Below the pieces are notes generated by a model. It was not told where the DNA came from. It searched no databases and saw only the letters and a list, made by a program, of their open reading frames with translations. Below are positions 11,784 to 22,680 of a DNA stretch of 64,000 nt, one piece after another. Source of the DNA: Thinopyrum elongatum (lineage: Eukaryota > Streptophyta > Magnoliopsida > Poales > Poaceae); the NCBI GenBank assembly GCA_011799875.1, contig CM022301.1, forward strand, positions 208,725,771-208,789,770, in the 5' to 3' direction. Made by a program: the position numbers and the translations under genes. Position 1 is the stretch's first letter. The number at the start of each line of letters is the position of its first letter.

Positions 11784-12660
11784 CTAATGGTTGTGTTGGT
11801 ATGGGTCAAATGTACAGCCTTGGTTGAAAGTTAGATTACCTTTGATTCTACCATAGGCATGCTGTGCAGCGGTACGGTGAGCAGAAGGTCGTGTCGCCGG
11901 TGTGGTCGCCCTCCACGCAACGGTATGCACACCTTCGCACCGGGAATCGGCCTGGAATGGCCTCGTCATGCAGATCGACCGCGCGGCAGTGCAACTATGC
12001 TCCGGTGCTCAGCTGGGTAGAAGACCGGGGCCGACGACGAGGGCGGCGTTTCTCTCCTCGCCGCGCCGCAAAGCTGTGCCCGAGGTCGTCCCGCCCACAT
12101 CCGGACGGGCCAGCTGCGTGTCCGGCACGAACGGAGAGCGGCGAACCCTTCTGCACCGACCGGCCAGATCTGGCTACACAGGATGCCATACCGGCAGGCG
12201 CGTGGGCTCGCTACCGAGGTGGGGAGAGGAGGGGTCGGTCAACGCCGTGGCGGGAAGAGGAGGGGCCGGACGACGTCGAGGGGAGGGGAGGCGCCATGGA
12301 GAGGAGTGGCTGAGAGCCTGAGGGAGAGAGGAGCGGCTGTGAGAGGAGAAAACGAGAGCAGTAGCTGCGGTGGACATCCAACGAGAGCAGTAGCTCAGGT
12401 GAGTGTAACATGCGCTTATACAAGGACCAACTCCACCGCACACCTGTTTTGTTCGGATTTTGTCCATTTGAGTTGCAAAAACAGACCGGTTAATAGGCTG
12501 AATGTGGTTTCTGCATCCAACACGGTCGGCGCATCTCCAAATTTGCGACAAAAGAAAGTTAAAAACCAAAATAAAATTTAAAATAGATAAACTTAATAAT
12601 TTAAATGCCCCCAAAGTCCACTTACATTAATACTAACTTAAAATAAAAACAAAAAAAAGA
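11784..12660. other. GC-rich region with overlapping open frames, no gene assigned
   Basis: From 11850 to 12370 the sequence is GC-rich and open in several frames on both strands. None shows a domain or biased codon use. 12400-12660 is AT-rich and lies just downstream of the minus-strand hypothetical gene, so it may hold that gene's 3' region. Confidence 0.35.
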
Positions 12661-12686
12661 CAACGGACGGCGGATCTAGGGTGCAT

Positions 12687-13312
12687 CTAGGCGTCGTCGT
12701 CCTCGTTGGTGAGGTCGACGTACTTCGGCGCCTGCGCCCACAGAAAGGCTTCCTGGTACGCATCCAGAGCCTCCGCCTGCTGGGACGCCTGAGCCATCGG
12801 TGCCTGTGCCATCGCCACCCTCTGGGTCGCCTCCTCCTCGAGCTCGCGGCGCTCGGCCTCCGCGTCAAGCTCTAGCTGGCCTCCACCTGCATCATGCGCT
12901 CGCGCTCCGCCTCCATTGCCCGTGACTCCCATTCCAGGAGGTGCTGGCGCAGCACCTCCTCCAGCACACCCAGCCAAACAGGTGGAGCAGCCACATACAC
13001 GGGCACACTGGACGTCGTCCACATGTACGTTTGGCCCTCGGCCTGAGGAGGGTGGAGGCGGTGGCCTCCATGCCTGGCACGGGAGGCGTCGGCGGTGCAT
13101 TGGCCCCAACATCGGCAACGCTATCGGCCATCGCCTGCGCCATGTCAGGCCAGTATGACTCCTCCAAGCATTCGGACTCCTCGATCTGGCGTCGGTTGGC
13201 TTCCTCAAGGGTGGCCACGTGCGCGACTTCCTCCTTCTTTTCCTCCTCCTTCACGACCATCGGCGGTGCCGGCGTAGACGGTGCAACAGAAGGACCCAAG
13301 CTTTGCCGCTGA
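12687..13312 (-). pseudogene. Glu/Ala-rich hypothetical protein gene, frameshifted
   Basis: The minus-strand frame starting near 13299 gives MGPSVAPSTPAPP then MVVKEEEKKEEVAHVATLEE. The C-terminal half lies in another frame and reads ELDAEAERRELEEEATQRVA before ending YVDLTNEDDDA at 12687. At least one frameshift lies between about 12900 and 13080. Similar charged, coiled-coil-like proteins with a VDLT-acidic tail are frequent in grass repeats, from memory and not checked. No enzymatic domain is visible. Confidence 0.5.
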
Positions 13313-13621
13313 CAGGCCTCGTTTGTAATTTATATGTTTCACATTTGTGGAATGGAGATAAAACTAATGGATTTTGATCTGATGGATTCGAATGATGATT
13401 TAAAAATGTCGACTAACATAGGCACTGATTGATGACATAGACTCACCTAAGATTCTCTGCACATTACCGTTTCTATCACAGTACAAGTAACATGGGTTTC
13501 AATTATTACCCGATTATTACTCTTTATTTTTATACATACGAATTTTAACATGCATTATGTTTATATGTAACTTCAACAAATTATTTTAAATGCACGTGGC
13601 AACGCATGGACATTCTACTAG

Positions 13622-14290
13622 AATATTAGGTATTCAAACATCACAACCACAATCTCCATACATGTGTTTGGCCCACAAGCAAGCAATGGCGGTTGTCCTC
13701 TCTAGCACTCACTCACGTGGTTATCGGCGAGATGCTTCGTCCATCTCTGTGTGCCCGCTTGGTCAATCACTTCGACCGACAGCGATAGAGGTTAATTGAT
13801 AAATTAGGAGGAGATTAAATTTTGGTTCGTCTTATATGGTACGGTACATGCAACTATACTTCGAGCGCATGTGTACGCACGAATCCCTCCCGTCGGGTCG
13901 AAGTGTGGGGGGGGGGGGGGGGGGAGGGGGGCGAGCACGCGACGCATCATGAACCGGATCTGTGTGGGGACTGTGCGATTTTCGACGCATGCATGTGCCA
14001 CGTCAAATGTTGTGCTTTTGGTATTAAACATATATGCATGCTATCATTTGTTTATTTTATGTCCATACATATGTTTGGGGCACATATATGCAGTGGCTAT
14101 CTTTGGACACTCTCCCTCGCTTGGTTATCATCGACGGCCTATATATTCGTGGGCTCGCGTGGACGTCCACATCACTTCGACCAACAACGCGAGAGAGGTT
14201 ATCAGGGTGGATTCTTCTTCTCTTGGTTCGCGTTACCGTATAGTCGTACGTCGATCATGGTGAGATTCGAGAGCTAAGTTCGAGGGCTCG
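13622..14290. repeat. tandem-repeat block B
   Basis: Two monomers about 397 bp apart (judged from the CATRYRTTTGG.CCAC word at about 13662 and 14062) of the same family as block A. Shared words include TGTGTGGGGACT, GCATGTGCCACGTCAAA, CGTGGTTATCGGCGA and GAGAGAGGTTATCAGG. An 18-base G run interrupts one monomer (13907-13924). Confidence 0.8.
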
Positions 14291-14303
14291 CATACACATG
14301 AAT

Positions 14304-14306
<3 letters not shown>

Positions 14307-14354
<48 letters not shown>
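14307..14354. repeat. (TA)24 microsatellite
   Basis: 48 bp of pure TA directly left of a partial TIR element. The matching site in copy 2 (17734-17746) has only 13 bp, so the run expanded or contracted after the duplication. Confidence 0.95.
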
Positions 14355-14356
<2 letters not shown>

Positions 14357-15089
14357 ACAACACTATTCTAATCCCTTATTTGGATAACGTCGCGCCTATA
14401 CAGGGGCGACGAAGATTTCCCGAACTCTGAAAAAAACAGAAAAAGAAACCCACGGGACCCCAAACTACCTCATCTCCATCGGGCGCAGCCCCCGTCACCC
14501 ACCGCACTGCCGCCCCGCCGCCAACCGCTCTGCCCCCTCGCCCCGCCGCCAACGCGCCACCGTCCAGCCCCCCGCCGAAGACCCACAACAGGATCTCGCG
14601 CCTCCCGCCGGCGGCCCCTGGCTAAGCGCGCCTACCACCGGCGGCCCCTTGGCTCCGGTGCCCCTCACCCACCGTCACCACCTAATGCCGCCGCCACGAC
14701 TTTGCCTGGATCGGCCGCCGTGGCCCTCGTTCCCTCCTCCCACGGAGACCCTCTCCTCTTCCTTCTCTCAGATCGATCCCCTTATTTATTGTGTTTTGAT
14801 TTGGAGCAGCTCCAGTTCCTTCCATGGATGGCACCCACGAGGAAGAGGACGACGACGGGGACCCCATGCCCGACGGCCTCAGCCTCGACGGCGACCGGCC
14901 TCCCACACAAGGTCGACCTTCCCATTCTTTTACCGCTGCTCTGCTCTGCTCCAGCAGTCCAGCCTAGTGGTTTCTAGAAATTTCTAGTGTAATCATCCAT
15001 GGGACATAGTCAGTGCTCCATGTTTCTTGGCATCAGTTCTCGAATTTGTGCTAGTACAAATCTCCATCTCCGAGACATCAAGCACATGC
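14355..15089 (+). mobile_element. truncated left end of the palindromic-TIR element
   Basis: It starts GACAACACTATTCTAATCCC like the complete element at 17750, but lacks the second arm of the terminal palindrome and stops at the duplication breakpoint at 15089. It includes the GC-rich leader and captured exon seen in the full copy. Confidence 0.7.
14824..14911 (+). pseudogene. captured first exon, copy 1
   Basis: An ATG at 14824 opens an 88-bp exon (MDGTHEEEDDDGDPMPDG...) ending at an AAG/GTCGAC donor. It is identical in layout to 18228-18315. No downstream exon survives here because the segment ends at 15089. Confidence 0.5.
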
Positions 15090-15325
15090 CCGTGCGTTGC
15101 AACGGGTAAAAACTTTGACGTGGATTCAAATTTAATGAGAATTGTGAAATGTTGCTCATTTTACAAATCGGCTCGGTGCGCCACTTCTTCTATCCAACTC
15201 TAACAAATTTTGTATGAATATAGATAGAAGAAGGGAACATAATTCTAAAAACATATAGTTCACTTCATATTTTCCTATTCCTCTTTCCTCGAGTAGCGGG
15301 TATTACTCGCATTTGTAGTGATATA

Positions 15326-15657
15326 CTCCCTCCGTTCCTTTATATAAGGTGTATTTGTTTTTTGATAAAATTTCAGAATGTAAGGTGCATTTCTTATAAT
15401 TCCTAATAATTCCCTTGTTAGCCCTCTAGAAAAAAGGAAAGTATCTCTCGCCTGATTGCCTGTACCTCTCCTTATAGCAAAAGAAGAAAAGTATCTCTCG
15501 ACCGATTGCATGTATCCCTTACTTTCCTGAGCTAACTTATTTACTTGCTACTAATAAACAAATTTGCCAAGGGTAATTTCGTCCTAACTTATCTATAATT
15601 ATGTGCCTTGGTCATCGTGGCAAAAATAATACATCTTACATAAAGGAACGGAGGGAG
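15326..15657. mobile_element. Stowaway-type MITE
   Basis: A 332-bp element with terminal inverted repeats CTCCCTCCGTTCCTTTAT and its complement ending GGAACGGAGGGAG, flanked by TA on both sides (15324-15325 and 15658-15659). This is a typical Tc1/mariner-derived MITE of grasses. Confidence 0.9.
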
Positions 15658-15862
15658 TATAGTATAAAAATAATGTTATTGCCGTCATGTCCACCAGAGT
15701 TTCAGTAGAACAACAAAAAGAAAAATAGCCAGAATGAAGAATGTAGGGAAAAACTTGTGGAACTCACAATTTTTTGTTAATTCCCCCACTTCAGAACTGT
15801 TCAATTAAGTTTTCATAAAATAGAGTTGTTCAATTAACACACTTGATTTTCTGTTTAAAATC

Positions 15863-15994
15863 AGATTAGTAACAAAAAGTCTCGAGCTTGAAATTAAAAT
15901 AAAATAACACAGCGCAATGATTATTTTTCCACAATCCCGTTTAAGTAGGCAATCAAATCTTGAGATTAGTAACAAAAAGTCTCGAGCTTGAGAT
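15863..15994. repeat. 100-bp-spaced direct repeat
   Basis: The word AGATTAGTAACAAAAAGTCT with its flank GCTTGARATTA occurs at 15863 and 15963. Related phrases (GCAATCAAATCT, CACAATCCCG, AGCGTGCAAT) recur to about 16270, so the region is a degenerate local repeat. Confidence 0.7.
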
Positions 15995-16819
15995 TAATTT
16001 TTGTTTTGCGCCCATTAGTTTTCCAGACTCTTGAGATTAGGCAATCAAATCTCACACCAATTCCGGCATGTAGCGTGCAATGATGATGAGCCATGAAATC
16101 AACTGCCCCGCACAAATCCCGCTTTAGTTAGGAGGTTTTTTTTTTGCGACCGTTAAATCTAGTTTTCCACATTCCTGCTTTCAGCATTAGGCCATGAAAT
16201 CTCCCACAATCCCGGCAAGCAGCGTGCAATCAAGGCCATGAAGTCAATTGTCCCACACAATCCCGCTTTAATCATAATAGTCCTGAAATCCATCCTTCAT
16301 TTAATTTAATGCCTAAGATATCCCTCAATTCCTTCCTTTAATAATACTCAAGCACCATAAAGCGTGCATGTGCATCCTTCCTTTTATGTTCATGCCCAAT
16401 ACACATATTCCCCAGCCTCTTTCTTATAATTTCTCCGCTGTCACGGACAACTTTCTTAGGTTTCTTTTAATGCCCAACACAGCCCGACCTCTTATAACCT
16501 TTTTTTTTTAAAGGAGGACCTCTTATAACCTTGTCCGTTCTCACGTTCTTTCTTAGGCAACTTGCTGGTCATACCGGAGAATTTCTACGTATATAAAGGG
16601 CTACGGATTGATCTAAACGAACGATGTGGGACTAATCTAACATAAAATATGGATGCTCACCTGAGTTCGGTTACCCCCAGCGCTATGTATTTTTCCCACG
16701 CGGCTTGCGGCCCAGCAAAGGCCTAGCACTCTATTTTTTCAAGCCCAGTGTAGCACTGCAGGTCAGCGGTAGGACTATTTCATTAGTACGAACGGGCCGT
16801 TTCAGACAGCACCATACGC

Positions 16820-16905
16820 TAGTTCAATTGGTCGCACCGTTGGGGACCGAAGTGGATGTCTTGAGTTCGATTTCTGAGCACCACGTATATTCGTCTGATT
16901 TTTTA
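16820..16905 (+). other. tRNA-like, possible Pol III / SINE-derived sequence
   Basis: TAGTTCAATTGG (16820-16831) fits an A-box and GAGTTCGATTTC (16863-16874) fits a B-box, spaced about 43 bp apart. T runs follow at about 16900-16915, as a Pol III terminator would. The ends do not fold into an acceptor stem, so this is not a functional tRNA gene. A SINE head or tRNA relic is the likely reading. Confidence 0.35.
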
Positions 16906-17067
16906 TTTTTTGAATTCAAAGAAAAAATAATGACGGTGAACCCACGGAGTCAATCCGTGCTTTATCATTAGGGATAGATACATACGAATTTTAACATGCA
17001 TTATGTTTATATGTAACTTCAACAAATTATTTTAAATGCACGTGGCAACGCATGGACATTCTACTAG

Positions 17068-17720
17068 AATATTAGGTATTCAAACATCACAACCACAATC
17101 TCCATACATGTGTTTGGCCCACAAGCAAGCAATGGCGGTTGTCCTCTCTAGCACTCACTCACGTGGTTATCGGCGAGATGCTTCGTCCATCTCTGTGTGC
17201 CCGCTTGGTCAATCACTTCGACCGACAGCGATAGAGGTTAATTTGACTTATAATTAGGAGGAGATTAAATTTTGGTTCGTCTTATATGGTACGGTACATG
17301 CAACTATACTTCGAGCGCATGTGTACGCACGAATCCCTCCCGTCGGGTCGAAGTGTGTGTGGGGGGCGAGCACGCGACGCATCATGAACCGGATCTGTGT
17401 GGGGACCATGCGATTTTCGACGCATGCATGTGCCACGTCAAAATGTTGTGCTTTTGGTATTCAAACATATATGCATGCATCATGCATGTCCATACATATG
17501 TTTGGGGCACATATATGCAGTGGCTATCTTTGGACACTCTCCCTTGCTTGGTTATCATCGACGGCCTATATATTCATGGGCTCGCGTGGACGTCCACATC
17601 ACTTCGACCAACAACGCGAGAGAGGTTATCAGGGTGGATTCTTCTTCTCTTGGTTCGCGTTACCGTATAGTCGTACGTCGATCATGGTGAGATTCGAGAG
17701 CTAAGTTCGAGGGCTCGCAT
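17068..17720. repeat. tandem-repeat block C
   Basis: Two monomers about 381 bp apart, nearly identical to block B. The block is the left flank of the TIR element. Block D is its right flank. Confidence 0.8.
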
Positions 17721-18227
17721 ACACATGAATCCCTATATATATATATGACAACACTATTCTAATCCCAGGATTAGAATAGTTATTTGGATCACGTCACGCC
17801 TATATAGTGGCGACGAAGATTTCCCGAACTCTGAAAAAAACAGAAAAAGAAACCCACGGGACCCCAAACTACCTCATCTCCATCGGGCGCAGCCCCCGTC
17901 ACCCACCGCACTGCCGCCCCGCCGCCAACCGCTCCGCCCCCTCGCCCCGCCGCCAACGCGCCGCCGTCCAGCCCCCCGCCGAAGACCCGCAACAGGATCT
18001 CGCGCCTCCCGCCGGCGGCCCCTGGCTAAGCGCGCCTACCACCGGCGGCCCCTTGGCTCCGGTGCCCCTCACCCACCGTCACCACCTAATGCCGCCGCCA
18101 CGACTTTGCCTGGATCGGCCGCTGTGGCCCTCGTTCCCTCCTCCCACGGAGACCCTCTCCTCTTCCTTCTCTCAGATCGATCCCCTTATTTATTGTGTTT
18201 TGATTTGGAGCAGCTCCAGTTCCTTCC

Positions 18228-18315
18228 ATGGATGGCACCCACGAGGAAGAGGACGACGACGGGGACCCCATGCCCGACGGCCTCAGCCTCGACGGCGACC
18301 GGCCTCCCACACAAG
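18228..18315 (+). pseudogene. captured first exon, copy 2
   Basis: ATG at 18228 follows a TCCTTCC leader and a GC-rich 5' region (from about 17830). The exon encodes an acidic start (MDGTHEEEDDDGDPMPDG) and ends at AAG/GTCGAC. 18494-19060 looks like intron, and an exon-like piece after TTTTGCAG (about 19079 on) may follow. The source gene is not recognised. Presence inside a TIR element suggests transduplication. Confidence 0.5.
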
Positions 18316-19669
18316 GTCGACCTTCCCATTCTTTTACCACTGCTCTGCTCTGCTCCAGCAGTCCAGCCTAGTGGTTTCTAGAAATTTCTAGTGTAATCAT
18401 CCATGGGACATAGTCAGTGCTCCATGTTTCTTGGCATCAGTTCTCGAATTTGTGCTAGTACAAATCTCCATCTCCGGGACATCAAGCACATGCTTGCTTG
18501 CTAGTACTAGTATTACCTTTCTAGCAAATTAGAAAGAAACAAGCAAACAAGCTATCTACTAGCTGCTACGTAAACTCACGCTGTTGGAGTTGCTTTCTTT
18601 CTTCACTCAATTAATTTGAATTGAATTCATTCATCCTGTTGGATTCTTCGTGCTGTATATCCCTATCTTCTTGTTGGCCTCGACACTTCACTTCTTTCCT
18701 CACTAATACTGATGATTTAACCTGTATTTTTATTTGTGTATGTCCGTCAGTTGGATCATTTGTCTATCAGATTTGGGATTTATACTTTGTTTAGGTATAT
18801 GTGTGAACAAACCTTCTCTGTATCAAAAACAATATTGTGTTGTTTATCATGTGGTATGTATCTAAAAAAATCTTGGTCGATCTGTACAGAAGTTTTCTTC
18901 TTTCCCCTTGTGTGTCGTCGACCATCCTCTTCCCGACCTTCGTCTTAGACCAAAGATGGCCTTCTCTCCGCACGGGTGCTGACCTTCTTCCTTCTGCTGC
19001 TCCCTCCTCCCCTACCGGATGAAAAAACTGCATTACATGATGGTGTAGAACCTGCAGTATTACTCATCCTATTTTGCAGCAGCAGATCACACAGTTTGAA
19101 GGAAGACTGAAGTTCAGAGTGATGTGGATGAAAGCAGAGATGTTTTTAAGTGCATTCAGACATGTTTTTTCCTCTTGTTTTTTGTTTCTTAACTTCTTCA
19201 TAATTGTAATTTCTGAGGCAACATGTTGTTATCTGAAAAGCTTATGGACTCTTGTGTGTACTTAAAACATTTTGATCAGTATACTCTTTAGTTTATGATT
19301 CAAACTTGGTGTTCCTAAAAAATATGGCGCACCTCTTGTTTGCAAGTCTGTGTGCCCACAATCTTGTGGTTAAATGACCTTTGTGAAGTGTGATAATTCT
19401 TCGTACAGTAGTTTGTGCAAAAGGAAAAAAATATGATTTTTTTTTCTTCTTGCAATTTGATGTTCTCAAGGTTCTCGTTGCAATGCCCATGAGAACAAAT
19501 TCTCTCTAGCAGTACTATTGCAAAAACTGAAACAGTTCGAAGACAAAGAAAATATCATTTTTTATAGGAAAAGATCAATTAAATATATATGCTGCAAAAA
19601 AATTCAGTAACTATTCTAACTTCATGTATTATTATTTTTTTAAAATTTAGAAATTCAAAAAAAATTGAG

Positions 19670-20610
19670 CCAGAAGTTCAAATAAAAACTTGCTGTCAGA
19701 TTAAAAAATTGAGCTAGAAGTTCAATTCAAAAATACGAAGAAGTTCGATGTTTCTGAAAAAACTCCAATTTTCATATTCTAAAAAATATACAATGAAGTT
19801 CAAATAAAAAAGGTAGAGCGGTTCAATGCCTATAAAAAACTCAGATATTTTCACGTGACCGAGAGAAGTTCAGGTTGATTACTGCCAGAAGTTCACGTAT
19901 TACACAGTGTGCATTTGGTATGAACAAAAAGAATGAAAAAGCAAAGGCTAAAAATTTTGTTGCTAGAAGTTCAAGTGCTCGGCCCGAGAAAGTTCAAAAA
20001 TTCTTGCGAGAGATGTTCACCTTGTATTTACATGTTCAAAAACACAAAAAAGAAATTGTTTTTTTGCGTTTTAAATAATTCTCTCAATCCACAAAGAAGT
20101 TCAGTTATTATTTGGTAGCAATTTCATTTCAAAAAGAAAAAACAAAAATTCAAATTATAAAAATAGAAAAAGTTCATGTACTACATGTTGTGTGTTTAAT
20201 ATGAGAAAAATGAATTAAAAGGCAGGGTCCAAATTTTTTGTTGTTATAAGTTCAAGTCCTCGGTCAGAGAAAGTTAAAAAAATTATTGTGAGAGAGGTTT
20301 GTACAAAAGGAATATCATTTGTGTAACACTGACAAATGGATGAGAAAATTACAAACGAAAATACGTCACAGAAGTTCAACGTGAAAACAGCAGGAAGTTC
20401 AACTACTACACTAAATGAATTTCAGATGAAAAACTTTTAAAACCGTCGCGAGTATGAAAAAATGATCAACACGGGAAAGTTGCGTGTTTACAGCAGCTTT
20501 CCGTCGGTATATCACTTGCTCAATTCCGGTGAGTGTATGGAGAGCTACGAGGAAAAAAATCACGTGAAAAACAGAGTGAAGTTCAAGTAGACATGCCGAG
20601 AAGTTCAAGT
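19670..20610. repeat. AGTTCA-word-rich AT region
   Basis: AGTTCA, often GAAGTTCA, recurs roughly every 20-120 bp from about 19670 to 20610, and again at about 21437, 21466, 21691 and 21714, in A-rich sequence. There is no coding potential. It looks like a degenerate short-word array internal to the TIR element. Confidence 0.55.
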
Positions 20611-21430
20611 TCTTCACGCAGTGCATTTTCGAAGAATCTGTTTCGCGATAAAGGCAGAATGCATGATCTCGCCGTTTTCTAAATTACTTGAAAACGGCTA
20701 GGAATCAGAGAAAACCATCAACATGAAAAAGTTTCGCATTTTTCGTAGCTTTTCAACGGTATATTATTTGCCCCATTCCGATAAAGTTTGTAGAAATTAA
20801 GGCGAAAATATGTTTTTAGCCATTTTCAAATTTGTCTTAAAACCGTAAGGAATTGGGAGAAACAATACATACCAAAAAGTTTCGCATTTTCTCAAGCTTT
20901 CCAGCGCCATATCATTTGCTGCATTCGGACGTACGGTTAAAAAATTAGCTCGAAAATACGAACTCGATGGAACTTGTACCGTTTTCTAAATTACTCTTAA
21001 ACCGTTCAAAATTAGAAAAAACTTTCAACATGAAAAAGTAGCGCATTTTCATAAGCTTTCCAATGCCATATCATTTGCCTCAATTGGATTAGCCGTTTAG
21101 AAATGGCATCGAAAATACCAACTCGGCTGTTCGGTTTGCGAAATTTTACATTTTTCCAAATTACTCTTTAACCATAGGGAATTAGAGAAAACTTTCAACA
21201 TGTAGAAGGAGTGGTTTTGCAGCAACTGTCCAACGCCGTATTATTTGCCTCATTCAGATAAACGGTTTAGAAAAGCGATCGAAAATACGATTCACGTTTT
21301 TTGTATGAAGAAAAACGGTTTTCAAAACTGCTCTTAAACCGCTTACATTTTACCAAAAATTTAACTTGGGCCATGATACTCGTGTCCATACCTTTCCAAC
21401 GGTATATCGCAAGCCCCATTTGGGCAATGT
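20460..21430. repeat. divergent tandem array, period about 150-250 bp
   Basis: Six units share CAACATGAAAAAGT..CGCATTTT, then AGCTTTCCA(A/G)CGCCATATCATTTGC, then CTCTTAAACCG. Unit anchors fall near 20470, 20716, 20860, 21020, 21190 and 21358. The last units are the most diverged. This is non-coding and lies wholly inside the 4-kb TIR element. Confidence 0.7.
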
Positions 21431-21759
21431 TGTCGGAAGTTCAACCTAGCACAGGGGGAAGTTCAGGTCGAACAACTCAGGCAGTAAATTTGCAACAGAT
21501 GCATGTTCATCACGACCCGAGAGCTAAATCCGCCAATGAGCGAGATTCCCATTTAAAACGGGCATTTAGTTGCTAAAAACCGTTTGCAGATTACACTTAC
21601 ATCACATAGAACACGACTGACCAGAATAATTCGCCCAGGGAGACACGGTTGCTACGATAGCCCGAAGGTCGGGTTCGTACAGAGGAAAGTTCAGGCTGTG
21701 TAACTCAGGAAGTTCAGGTTGTGATCATAATAATATTCTGATCCCGTGATCAGAATAGT

Positions 21760-21762
<3 letters not shown>

Positions 21763-21813
<51 letters not shown>
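21763..21813. repeat. (TA)n microsatellite
   Basis: About 50 bp of TA directly right of the TIR element. It would be continuous with the TA run at 17734-17746 before insertion. Confidence 0.9.
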
Positions 21814-21818
<5 letters not shown>

Positions 21819-22680
21819 ATACGGGTCGTGAACCCTCGCTCCGTGTGGGGACTTTCCGGTTCCAAAAGCACGCTACCACATCAAACTTGTGCATTGGGTA
21901 TATTCAAACACCACATGACACTTCATACATATGTTTGGGCCACATGCACGCAGTGGTTGTCTTCAGGCAGTCCCTCGCGTGGTTATCGGCGACAAGCTAG
22001 CCTATTTTGTGGGGCCGCGTGTGGACGTCCATGCATGAATTTGACCCAACAACAAGAGACGTTATGCGACCAAGGTGGTGATTCTTCTTGGTCAGTCTTA
22101 CAATATGCCTTAGTGAGATGCCCCCTCCCACCGACTCAAAGTGTGTGTGGGGGGGGGGGGCACAGTACTACTTCGCACTAGATGAACCTCCGTAGGGTCG
22201 GGGATGTCCGGTTAATTTGCAATGCACATGTGCCACATCAAATTTGTGATTTGGTTAATTAAATATCACACCACATCGTTTTCACACACACACATATCGG
22301 GCCACCCGCAGGTGTGGTTCGTATGTGGTCTCACCCATCTAACGCCAGAAGAACACATCTGTGGGCCCGCACACGGTCCACATTTGATCGGAAGCAAAGG
22401 GGGGGGGGTTGACCATGATGTCCTTCTTCCAGTTTTGTGTTACGGTAGGGTGAGATGTCAGACCTAGCTATTTGGGGGCATGCGTTCATAGCTAGGATTC
22501 CCCTCCCGGCAACACGAAGTGTGTGTGTGTGTGTTTGTGGGGGGGGGGGGGGCTAGCAATAATAACGTGCGCTTTGTGTGACAGGTGCCACATCAAAGTT
22601 GTGCATTGGGTATTTGAACATCAAACCACCCTTTTCATACATGTACTTGGTACACATGCAAGTGTGTTAGTGTTCTGACC
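21814..22680. repeat. tandem-repeat block D
   Basis: About two and a half monomers with anchors (CATATGTTTGGGCCACATGC and relatives) near 21930, 22290 and 22645, i.e. a period of about 355 bp. Words match blocks A-C: GTGTGGGGACTTTCCGG, GCCACATCAAA, GTGGTTATCGGCGACAAGCTA. G runs interrupt at 22147-22160 and near 22540. Confidence 0.8.

Larger units (their letters stand above)
13532..15089 (+). repeat. segmental duplication, copy 1
   Basis: It matches 16978-18493 nearly base for base in direct orientation. The first shared bases are ATACATACGAATTTTAAC and the last are ACATCAAGCACATGC. Copy 1 has a longer TA run and G run, and lacks about 14 bp of the palindromic element terminus. It contains tandem-repeat block B and the left end of a TIR element. 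Right of 15089 the sequence switches to CCGTGCGTTGCAACGGG. Confidence 0.95.
16978..18493 (+). repeat. segmental duplication, copy 2
   Basis: The direct copy of 13532-15089. Because copy 2 continues into the rest of the TIR element while copy 1 does not, copy 2 holds the more complete arrangement. The distance between equivalent points is about 3.4 kb. Confidence 0.95.
17750..21762 (+). mobile_element. about 4-kb element with palindromic terminal inverted repeats
   Basis: The left end AACACTATTCTAATCCC and the right end (complement) AACACTATTCTGATCAC match over about 45 bp with few differences. In each end the motif is itself a hairpin (ATTCTAATCC against GGATTAGAAT on the left, ATTCTGATC against GATCAGAAT on the right). 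Both ends abut TA runs (17734-17746 and 21763-21813), as expected for insertion into a TA microsatellite. Inside are a GC-rich leader, a captured first exon with donor, an intron-like region, an AGTTCA-rich region and a divergent tandem array. No transposase was seen, so it is non-autonomous. The superfamily is unclear. Confidence 0.7.

Noticed and set aside
11864..12321. Overlapping 139-149 codon ORFs
   Set aside because: Arg/Gly-rich translations typical of GC-rich non-coding DNA. No conserved motif.
13590..14277. Several 70-150 codon ORFs, repeated at 17036-17704
   Set aside because: They lie in tandem-repeat blocks B and C, differ by frameshifts between copies and have no domain. The identity is due to the DNA duplication.
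16820..16905. Functional tRNA gene
   Set aside because: The boxes fit but the acceptor and anticodon stems do not pair.
21763..21813. TA run as an origin or matrix attachment site
   Set aside because: It is a simple microsatellite that matches the TA run at the other end of the TIR element.
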